DNA of 64,000 bases from CAYGYG01 sp964354155 (GCA_964354155.1 CAYGYG010000010.1:1-64000), one strand, 5' to 3'; counted from the first letter of the stretch, positions 26,688 through 37,375 are shown. Made by a program: numbers and translations. Notes: generated from the letters alone by a model not told the origin.

Positions 26688-29345
26688 ATGCTCACCGAAC
26701 TAAAGGGGTGGTTTTCGATTCTGACCATCGGGTTTTTTTCTGTTGTCTTTGCCCAGGATTTCCGGCCATTGCCGAATGTCCAGAACTCGGTGGAACAGAC
26801 CGTGCACGGTAGTGCATTCGTGGCAGGCAACGCGGCGCAGTTTCTCATCGATACGGGCATCGTCTATAGCGGTTCGCCTCCGAACGAGGAGACGCCGACC
26901 GTTGCCTTTGACGGTGTCAACTTCCTTGCGGTGTGGAGAGATAATCGGAACAAATCAGGCATTTACGCGGCACGGATAAGCCAAACCGGTGCTGTCCTGG
27001 ATTCTGCTGGTATTGTTGTGTCTTCAACCGTGCCTTGTCCGGGTTGGCCATATCGACCGGTTGTCTCTTTCAACGGGACTCACTATTTGATCGTCTGGGC
27101 TGATCTCCGCAACAATGCCCAGGGAGACATATACGGCGCTCGCGTCACACCTGATGGCGTTGTGCTCGACACCGCTGGTATCGTGATAACGGCGGCAAGT
27201 GGTTCGCAGAGTTCACCGTACGTAGCTTTTGACGGCACGAGCTTTTGGGTCGTATGGAGTGACTTACGTAGCGGCAGTAGCGACATCTATGGCGCTCGCG
27301 TCACGTTCGGTGGTTTGGTTCTTGATCCGAACGGTGTTGTCATATCGGCGACCCCGCAGAATCAATGGTGGCCGCGGGTGACGGCGAGTGACTCGAACTG
27401 TCTTGTGATATGGGCCGACGGTCGAATACACCCCGGCGGCGACATCTACGGGGCCAGGGTTTCTGCGCAGGGAGCGGTTCTTGATCCAGCGGGCTTCAGG
27501 ATTTCGGCCACGTCAGGGAACGCCGAGACCTCGTCGGCTGATTTTGATGGCACAGACTATTTCGTCGTATGGGCAGCCGCCGGCCAGGATGTCTATGGAA
27601 CGAGGGTCAGCCGTTCGGGCGTAGTCCTTGAGCCAAGCCACCTACTATCTCTGAACAATACGTCAGCCTATCGTCCCTTTGTTGTGTTCGACGACACCAA
27701 CCACCTTGTGTCCTGGGAAGATCGAATCGTGACCAATTGTGCCGTGGTTGGTGCCAGGGTGAATAGGGCATGCATCCCTCTTGATTCGACCGGGATTGTC
27801 ATCGCGCGATCGGCTGGCAGCGTGAGCTATCCTTCGGCGGCCTTTGGCCGCGCAGACTATCTGGTCGTATGGGGGAACTATGATGTCCTCGGCGCGCGCG
27901 TGTCAACTGATGGCGTTGTCCTTGACACCACCGGGTTGGTGGTATCTACCGCGGCCAACGCCCAACAGGGGCCCTCGGTCGCTTTTGATGGTTCCAGCTA
28001 CTTGGTTGTCTGGGAGGATGGGCGCGACTGGCGCAATGGCCAGTTCGATATCTATGGAATGCGTGTATCTGAAGCTGGTGCTCTTCTTGATCCCCGCAGT
28101 ATTCCGATTTCTCAAGGGACGTTCTACCAAAGCCATCCTTCGATTGCCTGTGACGGAAGTGAGTACCTTGTGGTTTGGCAAGACGCGCGAAACGGTGGCC
28201 AATACGACATCTACGGGGCCCGGGTTTTGCGAGACGGCACGGTTCTGGATCCGAACGGCATCCAGATTTCTGCCGGCAGTTTCAGCGAGTATTGGCCAGC
28301 CGTCGTCTTTGACGGCAGCAATTACCTGGTGACATGGATGCGGTATATTGGATTGGACGGTGACATATACGGGGCTCGGGTATCGCCGGCTGGCGTTGTC
28401 GTTGACCCAATGGGGATTCCGATTTGCACTGCTGCTCAAGACCAGGAACACGCCGCGCTGGCGTCGGATGGTACGAATTGCCTGGTTGTCTGGTGCGATT
28501 ACCGTGACACCAGCGGATACGCGCAGATTTTTGGCGCCCGGGTGACGAAGACAGGCGTCATCCTTGATCCTGGTGGAATACTTGTCTGTGATTCAGCTTC
28601 ACAATCCGGACATATGAGCCCGTCGGTTGCTTTTGACGAGGTCAACTACTTCGTAGTGTGTGCCGAGTGGCCGGATGTCATCATCGGTTCAAGAGTGAGC
28701 ACGGCAGGTACGGTGCTTGATACTGCAGGTTTGATCATTTCCGCGAGTTCAGTTGGCCAGTACAATCCGGTGCTGACGTTTGACGGAACCGACTATCTGT
28801 GCGCGTGGGAGCGATCACGTGATTTGCGGGGCGCGAGGATTCATCCAACCGGCGTCGTGGTAGACTCGTTCTCGATTGTTGCTCGGCCTTTCAGTCAGGT
28901 GTCGCCGGCTGCCGCCCACGGAACGGGTGATCGGGTCTTCGTGACCTATTCGGGCTGGACCGACTCCATAAACTATCGGCCGGCCAATACGCTGCGTGTC
29001 TGGGGCATGCTCATGCCCCCGGTGAAAATAGACGAAATGCAGAGTGCGGATTGCAGGCCGCGACTAGCAGAATTATCGATCGAGCCCAATCCATTCCGAC
29101 AGCGCGTAGTGATGAAGTTCCACATCCCGAATGCCGAATCGCGGGCATCGTTGAAGGTTTTCGACGTCTCGGGTCGCTGTGTCAGGACCTTTCGTCCACC
29201 CGCATCCCGTGTCGCCGGGTCACCTCTTGCGGTCAACTGGGACGGTGACGACGACGCTGGTCGTGTTCTCCCAGCTGGCGTCTATTTCTGTCGAGTTGCA
29301 TCAGACGACAGAGTGATGACCCGTAAGCTTGTGAAAGTTGAGTAG
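26688..29345 (+). CDS. Large secreted protein with 13 tandem ~50-residue repeats and type IX-like C-terminal domain
   Basis: An 885-residue protein. The signal peptide ends at VVFA. Thirteen repeats of 40-50 residues follow, with consensus VAFDGxxYLVVWxDxR...DIYGARVxxxGxVLDxxGIxIS; these look like beta-propeller blades. The C-terminal 85 residues (IEPNPFRQ... NWDGDDDAGRVLPAGVYFCRV) are the FlgD/type IX-like domain shared with three other proteins in the window. It is probably surface-attached or released; the ligand is unknown. Two eight-bladed or one seven- plus one six-bladed folds are possible. Confidence 0.85.
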   Translation: MLTELKGWFSILTIGFFSVVFAQDFRPLPNVQNSVEQTVHGSAFVAGNAAQFLIDTGIVYSGSPPNEETPTVAFDGVNFLAVWRDNRNKSGIYAARISQTGAVLDSAGIVVSSTVPCPGWPYRPVVSFNGTHYLIVWADLRNNAQGDIYGARVTPDGVVLDTAGIVITAASGSQSSPYVAFDGTSFWVVWSDLRSGSSDIYGARVTFGGLVLDPNGVVISATPQNQWWPRVTASDSNCLVIWADGRIHPGGDIYGARVSAQGAVLDPAGFRISATSGNAETSSADFDGTDYFVVWAAAGQDVYGTRVSRSGVVLEPSHLLSLNNTSAYRPFVVFDDTNHLVSWEDRIVTNCAVVGARVNRACIPLDSTGIVIARSAGSVSYPSAAFGRADYLVVWGNYDVLGARVSTDGVVLDTTGLVVSTAANAQQGPSVAFDGSSYLVVWEDGRDWRNGQFDIYGMRVSEAGALLDPRSIPISQGTFYQSHPSIACDGSEYLVVWQDARNGGQYDIYGARVLRDGTVLDPNGIQISAGSFSEYWPAVVFDGSNYLVTWMRYIGLDGDIYGARVSPAGVVVDPMGIPICTAAQDQEHAALASDGTNCLVVWCDYRDTSGYAQIFGARVTKTGVILDPGGILVCDSASQSGHMSPSVAFDEVNYFVVCAEWPDVIIGSRVSTAGTVLDTAGLIISASSVGQYNPVLTFDGTDYLCAWERSRDLRGARIHPTGVVVDSFSIVARPFSQVSPAAAHGTGDRVFVTYSGWTDSINYRPANTLRVWGMLMPPVKIDEMQSADCRPRLAELSIEPNPFRQRVVMKFHIPNAESRASLKVFDVSGRCVRTFRPPASRVAGSPLAVNWDGDDDAGRVLPAGVYFCRVASDDRVMTRKLVKVE

Positions 29346-29412
29346 AGGACCTAATCGTTTTGCGCACCGTGCTCGCGCCACGGGGCACCAGAATTGAAAG
29401 AGGGTAGGGGGC

Positions 29413-30129
29413 TCAATCCGGACGGTAGGTGGTGATCACCCTTTTCATCTCCCGGACCGCGGCGGGCAGACCGACCAAGACGGCGCGGGCGACGATTGAA
29501 AAACCGATACTGAATCCGGAAATCTGGGGAATCTTAAGCAGCGGCACGATGTTCTTGTAGTCAATACCGTGGCCGGCGTGGACGCAGAGGCCAAGCCGCT
29601 CGGCTTCCCGCGCCAGGCGGGCGATCTTGCGGGCCTCCGCGGTACGGTTTTTTAGCGTCGCGTACCGGGCGGTGTTGATCTCGATCATGTCGGCGCCGAG
29701 TTTCCGGGCCATCCGGATCTGGGCCAGCGCGGGATCGATGAAGATGCTTACTTTGATGCCCGCGGCCTTGAGTCGCTTGATGGACAGCCGGGCGACCTCT
29801 TGAGTCTTAAGCAGGTCGAGGCCGCCCTGCGTAGTTATCTCGCCGGGTTGTTCCGGGACCAGCGAAACCCGATGGGGCTGGACCCCGAGTGCCAACTGCA
29901 TCATTCTTTCGGTTAGAGCCATCTCGAGGTTAAGCTCGGTCTTGACGGTTCGCCGGAGCAGCCGGAAGTCTCTTTCTTTGATGTGCCGTTGGTCCATCCT
30001 TAAGTGGATGGTGATGCCGTCGGCGCCGGCACGCTCGGCAATTGCCGCGGCCCGGACCGGATCCGGGAATGATTCCTTGCGGGCCTCACGCAGCGTTGCG
30101 ACATGGTCGATGTTGACCGATAGTTTCAC
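29413..30129 (-). CDS. pdxJ: Pyridoxine 5'-phosphate synthase
   Basis: A 238-residue TIM barrel that makes pyridoxine 5'-phosphate from deoxyxylulose phosphate and the PdxA product. The family signatures LSVNIDHVATLREAR at the N-terminus, TIHLRMDQRHI and HAGHGIDYKNI are present. The start abuts the stop of the upstream phosphoesterase gene. It is the last gene of a minus-strand operon led by ribBA. pdxA is not in the window. Confidence 0.96.
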   Translation of the reverse strand: MKLSVNIDHVATLREARKESFPDPVRAAAIAERAGADGITIHLRMDQRHIKERDFRLLRRTVKTELNLEMALTERMMQLALGVQPHRVSLVPEQPGEITTQGGLDLLKTQEVARLSIKRLKAAGIKVSIFIDPALAQIRMARKLGADMIEINTARYATLKNRTAEARKIARLAREAERLGLCVHAGHGIDYKNIVPLLKIPQISGFSIGFSIVARAVLVGLPAAVREMKRVITTYRPD

Positions 30130-30861
30130 TCACTGCCCCCGGGCCAGGCGCATGGCAAGAAACTCGGGCAGTCCCGCGGCCATAATCTTACTCTGCGCTT
30201 TCGGGATGTCATAGGTAAGGCGGACGATTTCTACGGTTGGCCCAGCAGCATCGAGCACCGCGTAGCTGGCCCGGGCGTCCAGATCGCGCGGCTGGCCCAC
30301 GCTGCCCACGTTGATGATGTAACGGGAATCCTGCCGGACGGAAAGCGGGTTACCGCTGACCAGCTGGACCGAGGTTTCCTCTATCTTAACGAAGAGTGGT
30401 TCATGGGAGTGTCCGATGAAACAGATGGGTTCGTCGAAGAACTGGAATTGCTCCCGGAAATCGGCCAGATCGAACAGATAGTTCCACTCCTCGGGCTTCT
30501 TGGGGGTGGCATGAACCAGGCGGATTGATTTCTTTCTCAGTCGGGCGACTAACTCCAGGCCCGCAAGATACTCGAGATTCCTCGTTTTCGTATTGTTCTT
30601 GGTCCATTCCACGGCGGCGCGGGCAACCGGATTGAAGTTGGAATAGTCGGTTTTTCCGAGTACCGCCCAATCGTGATTGCCGGCGATCACCGGGTGCGCC
30701 AGCCCGTTGATCAGCTCGATGCACTCGTTGGGGTTGGCGCCGTAGCCGACAAGGTCGCCCAGGCAGGCGATATCTTTGATGCCGCGTTCCCGGATGTCGA
30801 ACAGCACGGCATCGAGGGCTTCAAGGTTGCCGTGAACGTCTGAAATCAGTGCGATCTTCAT
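30130..30861 (-). CDS. Metallophosphoesterase (calcineurin-like)
   Basis: A 243-residue enzyme with all motifs of the two-metal family: SDVHGN at residues 7-12, GDLVGYG near 36, GNHD near 61, and GHSHEP near 150. It resembles the YfcE/MJ0936 group of phosphodiesterases; the substrate cannot be told from sequence. Its start shares a base with the nusB stop, and pdxJ follows directly. Confidence 0.85.
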   Translation of the reverse strand: MKIALISDVHGNLEALDAVLFDIRERGIKDIACLGDLVGYGANPNECIELINGLAHPVIAGNHDWAVLGKTDYSNFNPVARAAVEWTKNNTKTRNLEYLAGLELVARLRKKSIRLVHATPKKPEEWNYLFDLADFREQFQFFDEPICFIGHSHEPLFVKIEETSVQLVSGNPLSVRQDSRYIINVGSVGQPRDLDARASYAVLDAAGPTVEIVRLTYDIPKAQSKIMAAGLPEFLAMRLARGQ

Positions 30862-31274
30862 TAAGGCCGGTTGCTTCGCTTGCGGGCCACGGCATCAAGG
30901 ATCCCGTTGACGAACTTCCCCGAATCATGGTCGCCATACTTCTTGGCCAGTTCGATACTTTCATTGATGCTCACTTTGAAGGGGACATCGTCGAAATAGG
31001 CGAGTTCGCCACAGCCGATTCTCAGGATGGTGCGATCGATGCTGGCCAACCGGTGCAACTCCCAGTGCTCGAGTTTTTTCTTGAGCGTATCATCGATCTC
31101 GTCGATATGCCGGTAGACTTCCTCAATCAACTTGCGGGCGAACTCTTTCACCTCGGCCGGATACTTCTTTCGCGCCAGGATATCTTCAATCAGCAACGAC
31201 GGATTCTCACCGGTCAGGTCAAACCGATAGAGGGCCTCGAGCGTCAGCTCGCGCGCCATCCGCCGCTGCATCAC
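30861..31274 (-). CDS. nusB: Transcription antitermination protein NusB
   Basis: A 137-residue helical protein with the NusB pattern ARELTLEALYRFDLTG near the N-terminus and IDRTILRIGCGELAYFDDVP in the middle. It pairs with S10 (60-368) for rRNA antitermination. nusB commonly follows ribH in bacteria, as it does here with a 4-base gap. Confidence 0.93.
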   Translation of the reverse strand: MMQRRMARELTLEALYRFDLTGENPSLLIEDILARKKYPAEVKEFARKLIEEVYRHIDEIDDTLKKKLEHWELHRLASIDRTILRIGCGELAYFDDVPFKVSINESIELAKKYGDHDSGKFVNGILDAVARKRSNRP

Positions 31275-31717
31275 GTTGTTACTTCTTTTTTATTTTGTCG
31301 AGCAGGTTGACCATCTCGATCGCGGATTGTGCCGCCGCCCAGCCCTTGTTACCGTCCTTGGCGCCCGCCCGGTCAATTGCCTGTTCGAGCGTGTCGGCGG
31401 TAACAATGCCGAACATGGTCGGAACCCCCAGTTCCAGATTGATCTGGGCGATGCCTTTGGCGACTTCGCCGGCGATAAGGTCAAAATGGGGCGTGTCGCC
31501 GCGAATCACGACACCCAAACAGATGACGGCGTCGTACCGGTTGGACTTCGCCAGTTGTTTGGCCACGAGCGGGATCTCAAAGGAACCGCTGGTCCAGAAG
31601 ACCTCGATATCTTTCTCGTCGACTTGATGCCGGGTCAGGCAGTCAATCGCACCATCGCGCAGACCTTTCGAGACAAACTCATTGAATCGCGAAACGACCA
31701 GTCCGAAACGCCTGCCC

Positions 31718-32986
<1,269 letters not shown>

Positions 32987-32993
32987 TCATATG

Positions 32994-33021
32994 ATTCTAT
33001 TAATATTTCCGGCAAAGTCAA
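32994..33021 (-). promoter_or_regulatory. ribBA promoter, predicted leaderless
   Basis: On the minus strand: TTGACT (33016-33021), 16 bases, TAGAAT (32994-32999), then 7 bases to the ribBA ATG at 32986. The start site of transcription should fall on or next to the A of ATG. Confidence 0.7.
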
Positions 33022-33158
33022 GGGCTAAGAAATGAGGGCTCTGAAAGAGCAGTTCGTTGCTCTTAAAGATTGTCCGCCTGAGGCGGAATGCCAGAAGGAT
33101 GACAATGATATTTCAAAGGTTATCATCACTGTGATCTCAGAAATCAGTTGGTTTTGGC

Positions 33159-33187
33159 TTGACACCCGTTTGGTCCGAGAGTATCAT
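33159..33187 (+). promoter_or_regulatory. Promoter of the small zincin, predicted leaderless
   Basis: TTGACA at 33159-33164, 17 bases, TATCAT at 33182-33187, then 5 bases to GTG 33193. No ribosome site is possible if transcription starts 6-7 bases after the -10. Confidence 0.65.
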
Positions 33188-33192
33188 CAGGC

Positions 33193-33525
33193 GTGGAACT
33201 CGAACTGTTCCGGAAACTGGTGTTTGAGGCATTCGACGGACTGCCTCGTCCATTCCGCAAGAAAATCGAGAATGTCGGGCTTGAAGTTGCGGAAGGTACG
33301 ATGCACGAGGGCAATCAACTCGTCCTGGGCCGGTATCATGGCGTCCCCCTGACGCAGCGAACCAGCTGGTATGGCAACGTACTGCCGGACCGGATAACTA
33401 TCTACAAAGGCAGCATCGAGCAGGTGACCCAGGATCCGGCGGCGGTAAAAAAGCTGGTGCGGGAAGTCATCATACATGAGGTGGGTCACTACTTCGGGTT
33501 GGATGAGAACGACATGGACGATTGA
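33193..33525 (+). CDS. Small metallopeptidase-family (zincin-like) protein
   Basis: A 110-residue protein ending in the zinc motif HEVGHYFG (residues 95-102) followed by LDENDMDD. The whole protein fits the small zincin-like metallopeptidase family in which HExxHxxG is near the C-terminus. Its substrate is unknown. The GTG start sits 5 bases after a good -10, so a leaderless message is likely. Confidence 0.8.
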   Translation: MELELFRKLVFEAFDGLPRPFRKKIENVGLEVAEGTMHEGNQLVLGRYHGVPLTQRTSWYGNVLPDRITIYKGSIEQVTQDPAAVKKLVREVIIHEVGHYFGLDENDMDD

Positions 33526-33571
33526 AGGCGTCCGGAGCCGGGAGATGCCGGGTGCCTGCCTGCGATTTTTC

Positions 33572-33599
33572 TTTACAAGTGATGCCCCCTGGATATAAT
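33572..33599 (+). promoter_or_regulatory. Promoter of the citrate synthase gene
   Basis: TTTACA at 33572-33577, 16 bases, TATAAT at 33594-33599. The start codon is 157 bases further on, giving a long leader. Confidence 0.65.
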
Positions 33600-33756
33600 A
33601 CATTGACCACTGAGCCGGGTTTCAAACCCACAAGATTCTGGAACCGGAGGAGGTTCGGTAATAACCGCTCAGCGGTTATCGACCCTGAACGCTTTTTTGA
33701 AATGAGTTTAATGACACGACAGACAATGCTGGTAAGCGCAAAAAAGGAGTGAGACG
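33600..33756 (+). promoter_or_regulatory. Structured leader of the citrate synthase gene
   Basis: Three hairpins follow each other: GGGTTT/AAACCC (33617-33629), GAACC/GGTTC (33641-33656) and GGT-ATAACCGCT/AGCGGTTAT-ACC (about 33658-33684). TTTTTT comes about a dozen bases after the third. AAAAAAGGAGTGAG then serves ATG 33757. This could be an attenuator or an unrecognised regulatory RNA; it matches no family I know. Confidence 0.45.
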
Positions 33757-35052
33757 ATGGCAAATCTGTTGAAGCAAAAACTGAATGCGCAGATCCCTGC
33801 TCTGAAGGAAGAGATCCGTAGCCTGGTCAAGGAGCACGGCAAGAAGGTCATTTCCCAGGTCACGATCGAGCAGGCCTACGGCGGCATGCGCGGCGTCAAG
33901 GGCTTGGTTTGTGATACGTCGCTGGTCGAACCCGATACGGGTCTGGTGATTCGCGGCTACCCGGTTAAACAATTGACCAAGAAACTGCCGGAGGATGTGC
34001 TGTGGCTGCTGCTGACCGGTTCGATGCCCAGCGAAGCCGAGGCTAAGGATTTGCAGGTGGAATTGAGGAAGCGGTCGAAAGTCCCGGACTACGTCTGGAA
34101 AGTGCTCAACGCGATGCCCTTGAATTCGCATCCGATGGCGATGTTCAACACGCTGGTCCTTGTTTTGGAGCGCGAGTCGCTCTTCCGCAAGAACTACACC
34201 AAGGGGATGCGCAAGGAACAGTACTGGGAATCAACCCTCGAAGACAGTCTCAACATCATCGCCAAGCTTCCGGCCCTGGCTGCGGCCGTCTATCGGCGCC
34301 GTTACAAGAAGGGCCCCCGGGTCAAACCCAACCCGAGACTCGACTGGGCGGCCAACTACGCCTGGATGCTGGGGATCAAGGACCCCACCGGCGAATTTGC
34401 CAACCTGATGAGGTTGTACATGGTCCTGCACAGTGACCACGAGAGCGGCAATGTCAGTGCTTTCACGACTCACACCGTGAATTCGGCGCTGTCGGACATC
34501 TATTACTCGCTGTCGGCGGGACTGAACGGCCTGGCCGGTCCGCTCCATGGGCTGGCCAACCAGGAGTGCCTGGGCTGGATTCTGGATTCATTGAAGCAAT
34601 TCGGCGGCAAAGTGCCATCGGCCGATGACCTGCGCAAGTTCGCGTGGGACACGCTCAATTCGGGCAAGGTCATCCCCGGCTATGGTCATGCGGTGCTCCG
34701 CATCACCGACCCCCGGTATGACGCTTTCCTCGAGTTCGGCAAGCGGGTCTGTTCCGACGACCCGATTGTTCAGCTCGTCGCCCTGGTTTTCGATGTTGTT
34801 CCGCCCGTGCTCAAGGAGCAAGGCAAGGCAAAGGACCCGTGGCCGAACGTGGATGCTGCTTCCGGTTCACTGCTCTACCACTTTGGTCTCAAGGAGTTCG
34901 ACTACTACACGGTTCTGTTCGGAGTATCCCGGGCGCTCGGCGTTTGCGCCCAGGCGGTGCTCAGCCGCGCCCTGGGCATGCCGCTGGTGCGCCCCAAATC
35001 CGTCACCACCGAATGGATGAAGAAGACGGCGGCTTCGATACCCTCAGCTTAG
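33757..35052 (+). CDS. gltA: Citrate synthase, eukaryotic (mitochondrial)-like type
   Basis: A 431-residue citrate synthase. The N-terminal part (GKKVISQVTIEQAYGGMRG, then KGLVCDTSLV) and the length resemble the mitochondrial type that also occurs in some anaerobic bacteria, rather than E. coli GltA. The active-site histidines are in LHSDHESGNVSAF / GPLHGLANQE and GYGHAVLR, and the catalytic aspartate is in the later FDVVPPVL region. It makes citrate from oxaloacetate and acetyl-CoA. No other TCA gene is nearby. A strong terminator follows. Confidence 0.92.
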   Translation: MANLLKQKLNAQIPALKEEIRSLVKEHGKKVISQVTIEQAYGGMRGVKGLVCDTSLVEPDTGLVIRGYPVKQLTKKLPEDVLWLLLTGSMPSEAEAKDLQVELRKRSKVPDYVWKVLNAMPLNSHPMAMFNTLVLVLERESLFRKNYTKGMRKEQYWESTLEDSLNIIAKLPALAAAVYRRRYKKGPRVKPNPRLDWAANYAWMLGIKDPTGEFANLMRLYMVLHSDHESGNVSAFTTHTVNSALSDIYYSLSAGLNGLAGPLHGLANQECLGWILDSLKQFGGKVPSADDLRKFAWDTLNSGKVIPGYGHAVLRITDPRYDAFLEFGKRVCSDDPIVQLVALVFDVVPPVLKEQGKAKDPWPNVDAASGSLLYHFGLKEFDYYTVLFGVSRALGVCAQAVLSRALGMPLVRPKSVTTEWMKKTAASIPSA

Positions 35053-35067
35053 ACAAGTCAGCATAAA

Positions 35068-35098
35068 AAAAGGCCCCCTTGGACAAGGGGGCCTTTTC
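35068..35098. terminator. Bidirectional rho-independent terminator
   Basis: AAAAGGCCCCCTTG (35068-35081) pairs with CAAGGGGGCCTTTT (35084-35097), with a run of A before and T after. It sits between convergent genes (citrate synthase and the OmpA-like gene) and can serve both. Confidence 0.9.
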
Positions 35099-35111
35099 AT
35101 TTGTGGGTTCG

Positions 35112-37193
35112 TTACTCGATGGACAGGACTTTGTACTCGATTCTCCGGTTCTGATCGCGTCCGGCCCGGCTTCGATTGTCGGCAATCGGCATACTCTCAC
35201 CGTAGCCAATCGCGATGATACGCGACGGATCGATACCGTGCGTCTGCACCAGGTAGTTACGGACTGACTCGGCCCGCATCTGCGAGAGGCGCTGGTTGTA
35301 GGAATCACTGCCGATGCTGTCGGTATGGCCGCTGATCTCGACGCGCATCTTCGGATAGGCCAGGAGCGTCTTGGCCGCGTCATCAAGCACGGGATAGGAC
35401 ATCGGTTTTATGATTGCGCTGTTGAAGTCGAAATAGATGCCTCTGAGGGCGATTTTCTCACCGACTTTGGGCCGGGCGATTCTCTTGAGCGAGAAGTTCA
35501 GGATCTTGGTTTCGCCGTCGGCCAGAACAACCGGCGCGCTCTGCGGCAGGTAGCCTTCGGCGTCGACTTTGATCGAGTAGGTGCCGGGTGGCACGAGCAC
35601 CTTGTAGATGCCGGTGGTCGGCTCAGGTACCGCGGGCTTGATCGTCGTTCCGACGAACGACAGCGTTGCCATCACCGGCGTCAGAGAGTCGGCGTCGGCA
35701 ATCTTGCCGGTCATCGTCGCCTGAGGCACACCGATCTTGGTCAGTTCGAAATCGATGACCTGTTTCTCGCCTTCCTTGATCGCGATCACCCTTTCGTCCG
35801 GCCGGTAATCGCGGGCTTCGACGTGGATCCGGTACGAACCAGGCACAACCTCAGCCGAGTAGAGGCCTTCCGGGTCGGTCTTGGTGGCTTCGATCGACGT
35901 GCCCGGGAAGGTGATGTCGGCCAGGGTAATCGGGGCTCGGGTTGCCGGATCGAAAACCTTGCCCGTGATCTGAGTGGGCAGTCTCTTTTTCAGCTCGAAG
36001 TCGACGACGATCTCATCGCCGTCTTTTAAGATAAGAGTCCTCTCCTTCCACTTGTACCCCTGAGCTTCCGCGTGGACCCGGTAATTACCCGGCGGCATCG
36101 TGACCGCGTAGGTACCATTGGCGCCGCTCTTCACGGTGGCCACGGTCGATCCGGGGAAGGCAAGGTCGGCGGCAATCGCGTCGCCCGACTCGGCATCGAC
36201 TACCCGCCCGGCAATCTTGGCTTTCGGAATGTGCGGCGGCTGAATCAAGTCGCCGGAGACCGAGATGCCGAAGAAGGCGTTCCAGGTCCCCTGGTCATTG
36301 ATGTCGAAATCACAGCCGAAGTCGATACTGGTCATTCCGGTATTGAGCCGAATACCCGGTGTTATGAGAACCGAATCGTCCCAGGTGTTCTCGTCGGCCC
36401 GTCCGTGGAATTCGAAGATGATGTTGATGTAGGGCGAAGGGATGACTTCGATCCCGCCGCCGAATACAAGATAGTTCGGACGCGTCCGGAAATCCTCGGG
36501 CCGGACGTAATTCGGCTCCGGTAACTGGTCGGCACCGGTGCTCAAATGACCACAGTTGGCGTGGGCGGCAAACGGACCGATCCGGTAAGACATCAGTCCT
36601 ACCCCGGCCAGGTCCCGGTCATGCGGCAGGTAGGGCGGAAAACCGGAACCGTCTCGGGCATGGTAACGGCTGTAGAACTTCTTATCCTTGTCATAAGGAT
36701 TGCCCCATTCTCGGGGCAGTTGGGGCGCCCAGGCGGCATAGGTCTCACCGCCGATTGCGAAGATGGTCGGAGTTTTCGCATTGATGATGACCGGGTACCC
36801 GACCTTGAGGCCGATCTCCCATTGTTCAAACCAGATGGGCGGTGAGGGATCGCCGCGCTCCATCTGGTCATCCATCTGTTCGTACCACTTGCCGAAAAGG
36901 TCGGCCCGGCCGCGAATCTCGATGTAATCGATGATGGCATAAGACAACCCGGTGTGAAGGCGCGGGAAGTGACGATTATCAGCGAAGGTTATGGTCGAGC
37001 TGCCGATGACCGTGTCCTTGTTGGCGTCTTCATAGTAGTACTCAGGGTGGATGTTGAAAGAGAACATGCCCATGTTGTGGGGCTGGGCATTTTTTACTTT
37101 GAACAGGCCGTGGTTACCATACATTGATATCTGGTATGCTGAGGCAATGACACACATACCGAGCATGACACCGACAAACTTGCTTACTTTCAT
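35112..37193 (-). CDS. OmpA-family protein with three carboxypeptidase-regulatory-like repeats
   Basis: A 693-residue envelope protein. The signal peptide ends near ASA (residue 19). A beta-rich barrel-like part covers about 20-315. Three repeats of about 90 residues follow, each opening like AGRVVDAESGDAIAADLAFPG or TGKVFDPATRAPITLADITFP and ending VDFELKK. The C-terminal OmpA domain (about 580-690) has YFDFNSAIIKP, SGHTDSIGSD and NRRIEYKVLS for peptidoglycan binding. It likely ties the outer membrane to the wall. A clear promoter and an AAGGAGG site precede it. Confidence 0.88.
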   Translation of the reverse strand: MKVSKFVGVMLGMCVIASAYQISMYGNHGLFKVKNAQPHNMGMFSFNIHPEYYYEDANKDTVIGSSTITFADNRHFPRLHTGLSYAIIDYIEIRGRADLFGKWYEQMDDQMERGDPSPPIWFEQWEIGLKVGYPVIINAKTPTIFAIGGETYAAWAPQLPREWGNPYDKDKKFYSRYHARDGSGFPPYLPHDRDLAGVGLMSYRIGPFAAHANCGHLSTGADQLPEPNYVRPEDFRTRPNYLVFGGGIEVIPSPYINIIFEFHGRADENTWDDSVLITPGIRLNTGMTSIDFGCDFDINDQGTWNAFFGISVSGDLIQPPHIPKAKIAGRVVDAESGDAIAADLAFPGSTVATVKSGANGTYAVTMPPGNYRVHAEAQGYKWKERTLILKDGDEIVVDFELKKRLPTQITGKVFDPATRAPITLADITFPGTSIEATKTDPEGLYSAEVVPGSYRIHVEARDYRPDERVIAIKEGEKQVIDFELTKIGVPQATMTGKIADADSLTPVMATLSFVGTTIKPAVPEPTTGIYKVLVPPGTYSIKVDAEGYLPQSAPVVLADGETKILNFSLKRIARPKVGEKIALRGIYFDFNSAIIKPMSYPVLDDAAKTLLAYPKMRVEISGHTDSIGSDSYNQRLSQMRAESVRNYLVQTHGIDPSRIIAIGYGESMPIADNRSRAGRDQNRRIEYKVLSIE

Positions 37194-37303
37194 CTAGCCT
37201 CCTTAATAATTATGCTCTTTCTTGTGCCAGGCCGTAGGCCGTCTGACACCGTCAACCGTCCCGGCCGCCGACACGTGATCTTAACGAATCAGTACAACTA
37301 CGA

Positions 37304-37331
37304 ATTATAGCCAACAAGCCCTCCTCGTCAA
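37304..37331 (-). promoter_or_regulatory. Promoter of the OmpA-family gene
   Basis: On the minus strand: TTGACG (37326-37331), 16 bases, TATAAT (37304-37309). The leader is about 105 nt with AAGGAGG just before the ATG. Confidence 0.75.
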
Positions 37332-37375
37332 TATTAATTTGCCGCCCGGCCCTACGTTGGATACCGGCAATGGAT

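Noticed and set aside
32987..33192. FMN riboswitch ahead of ribBA.
   Set aside because: The promoter ends 7 bases before the start codon and no aptamer-like sequence is seen.
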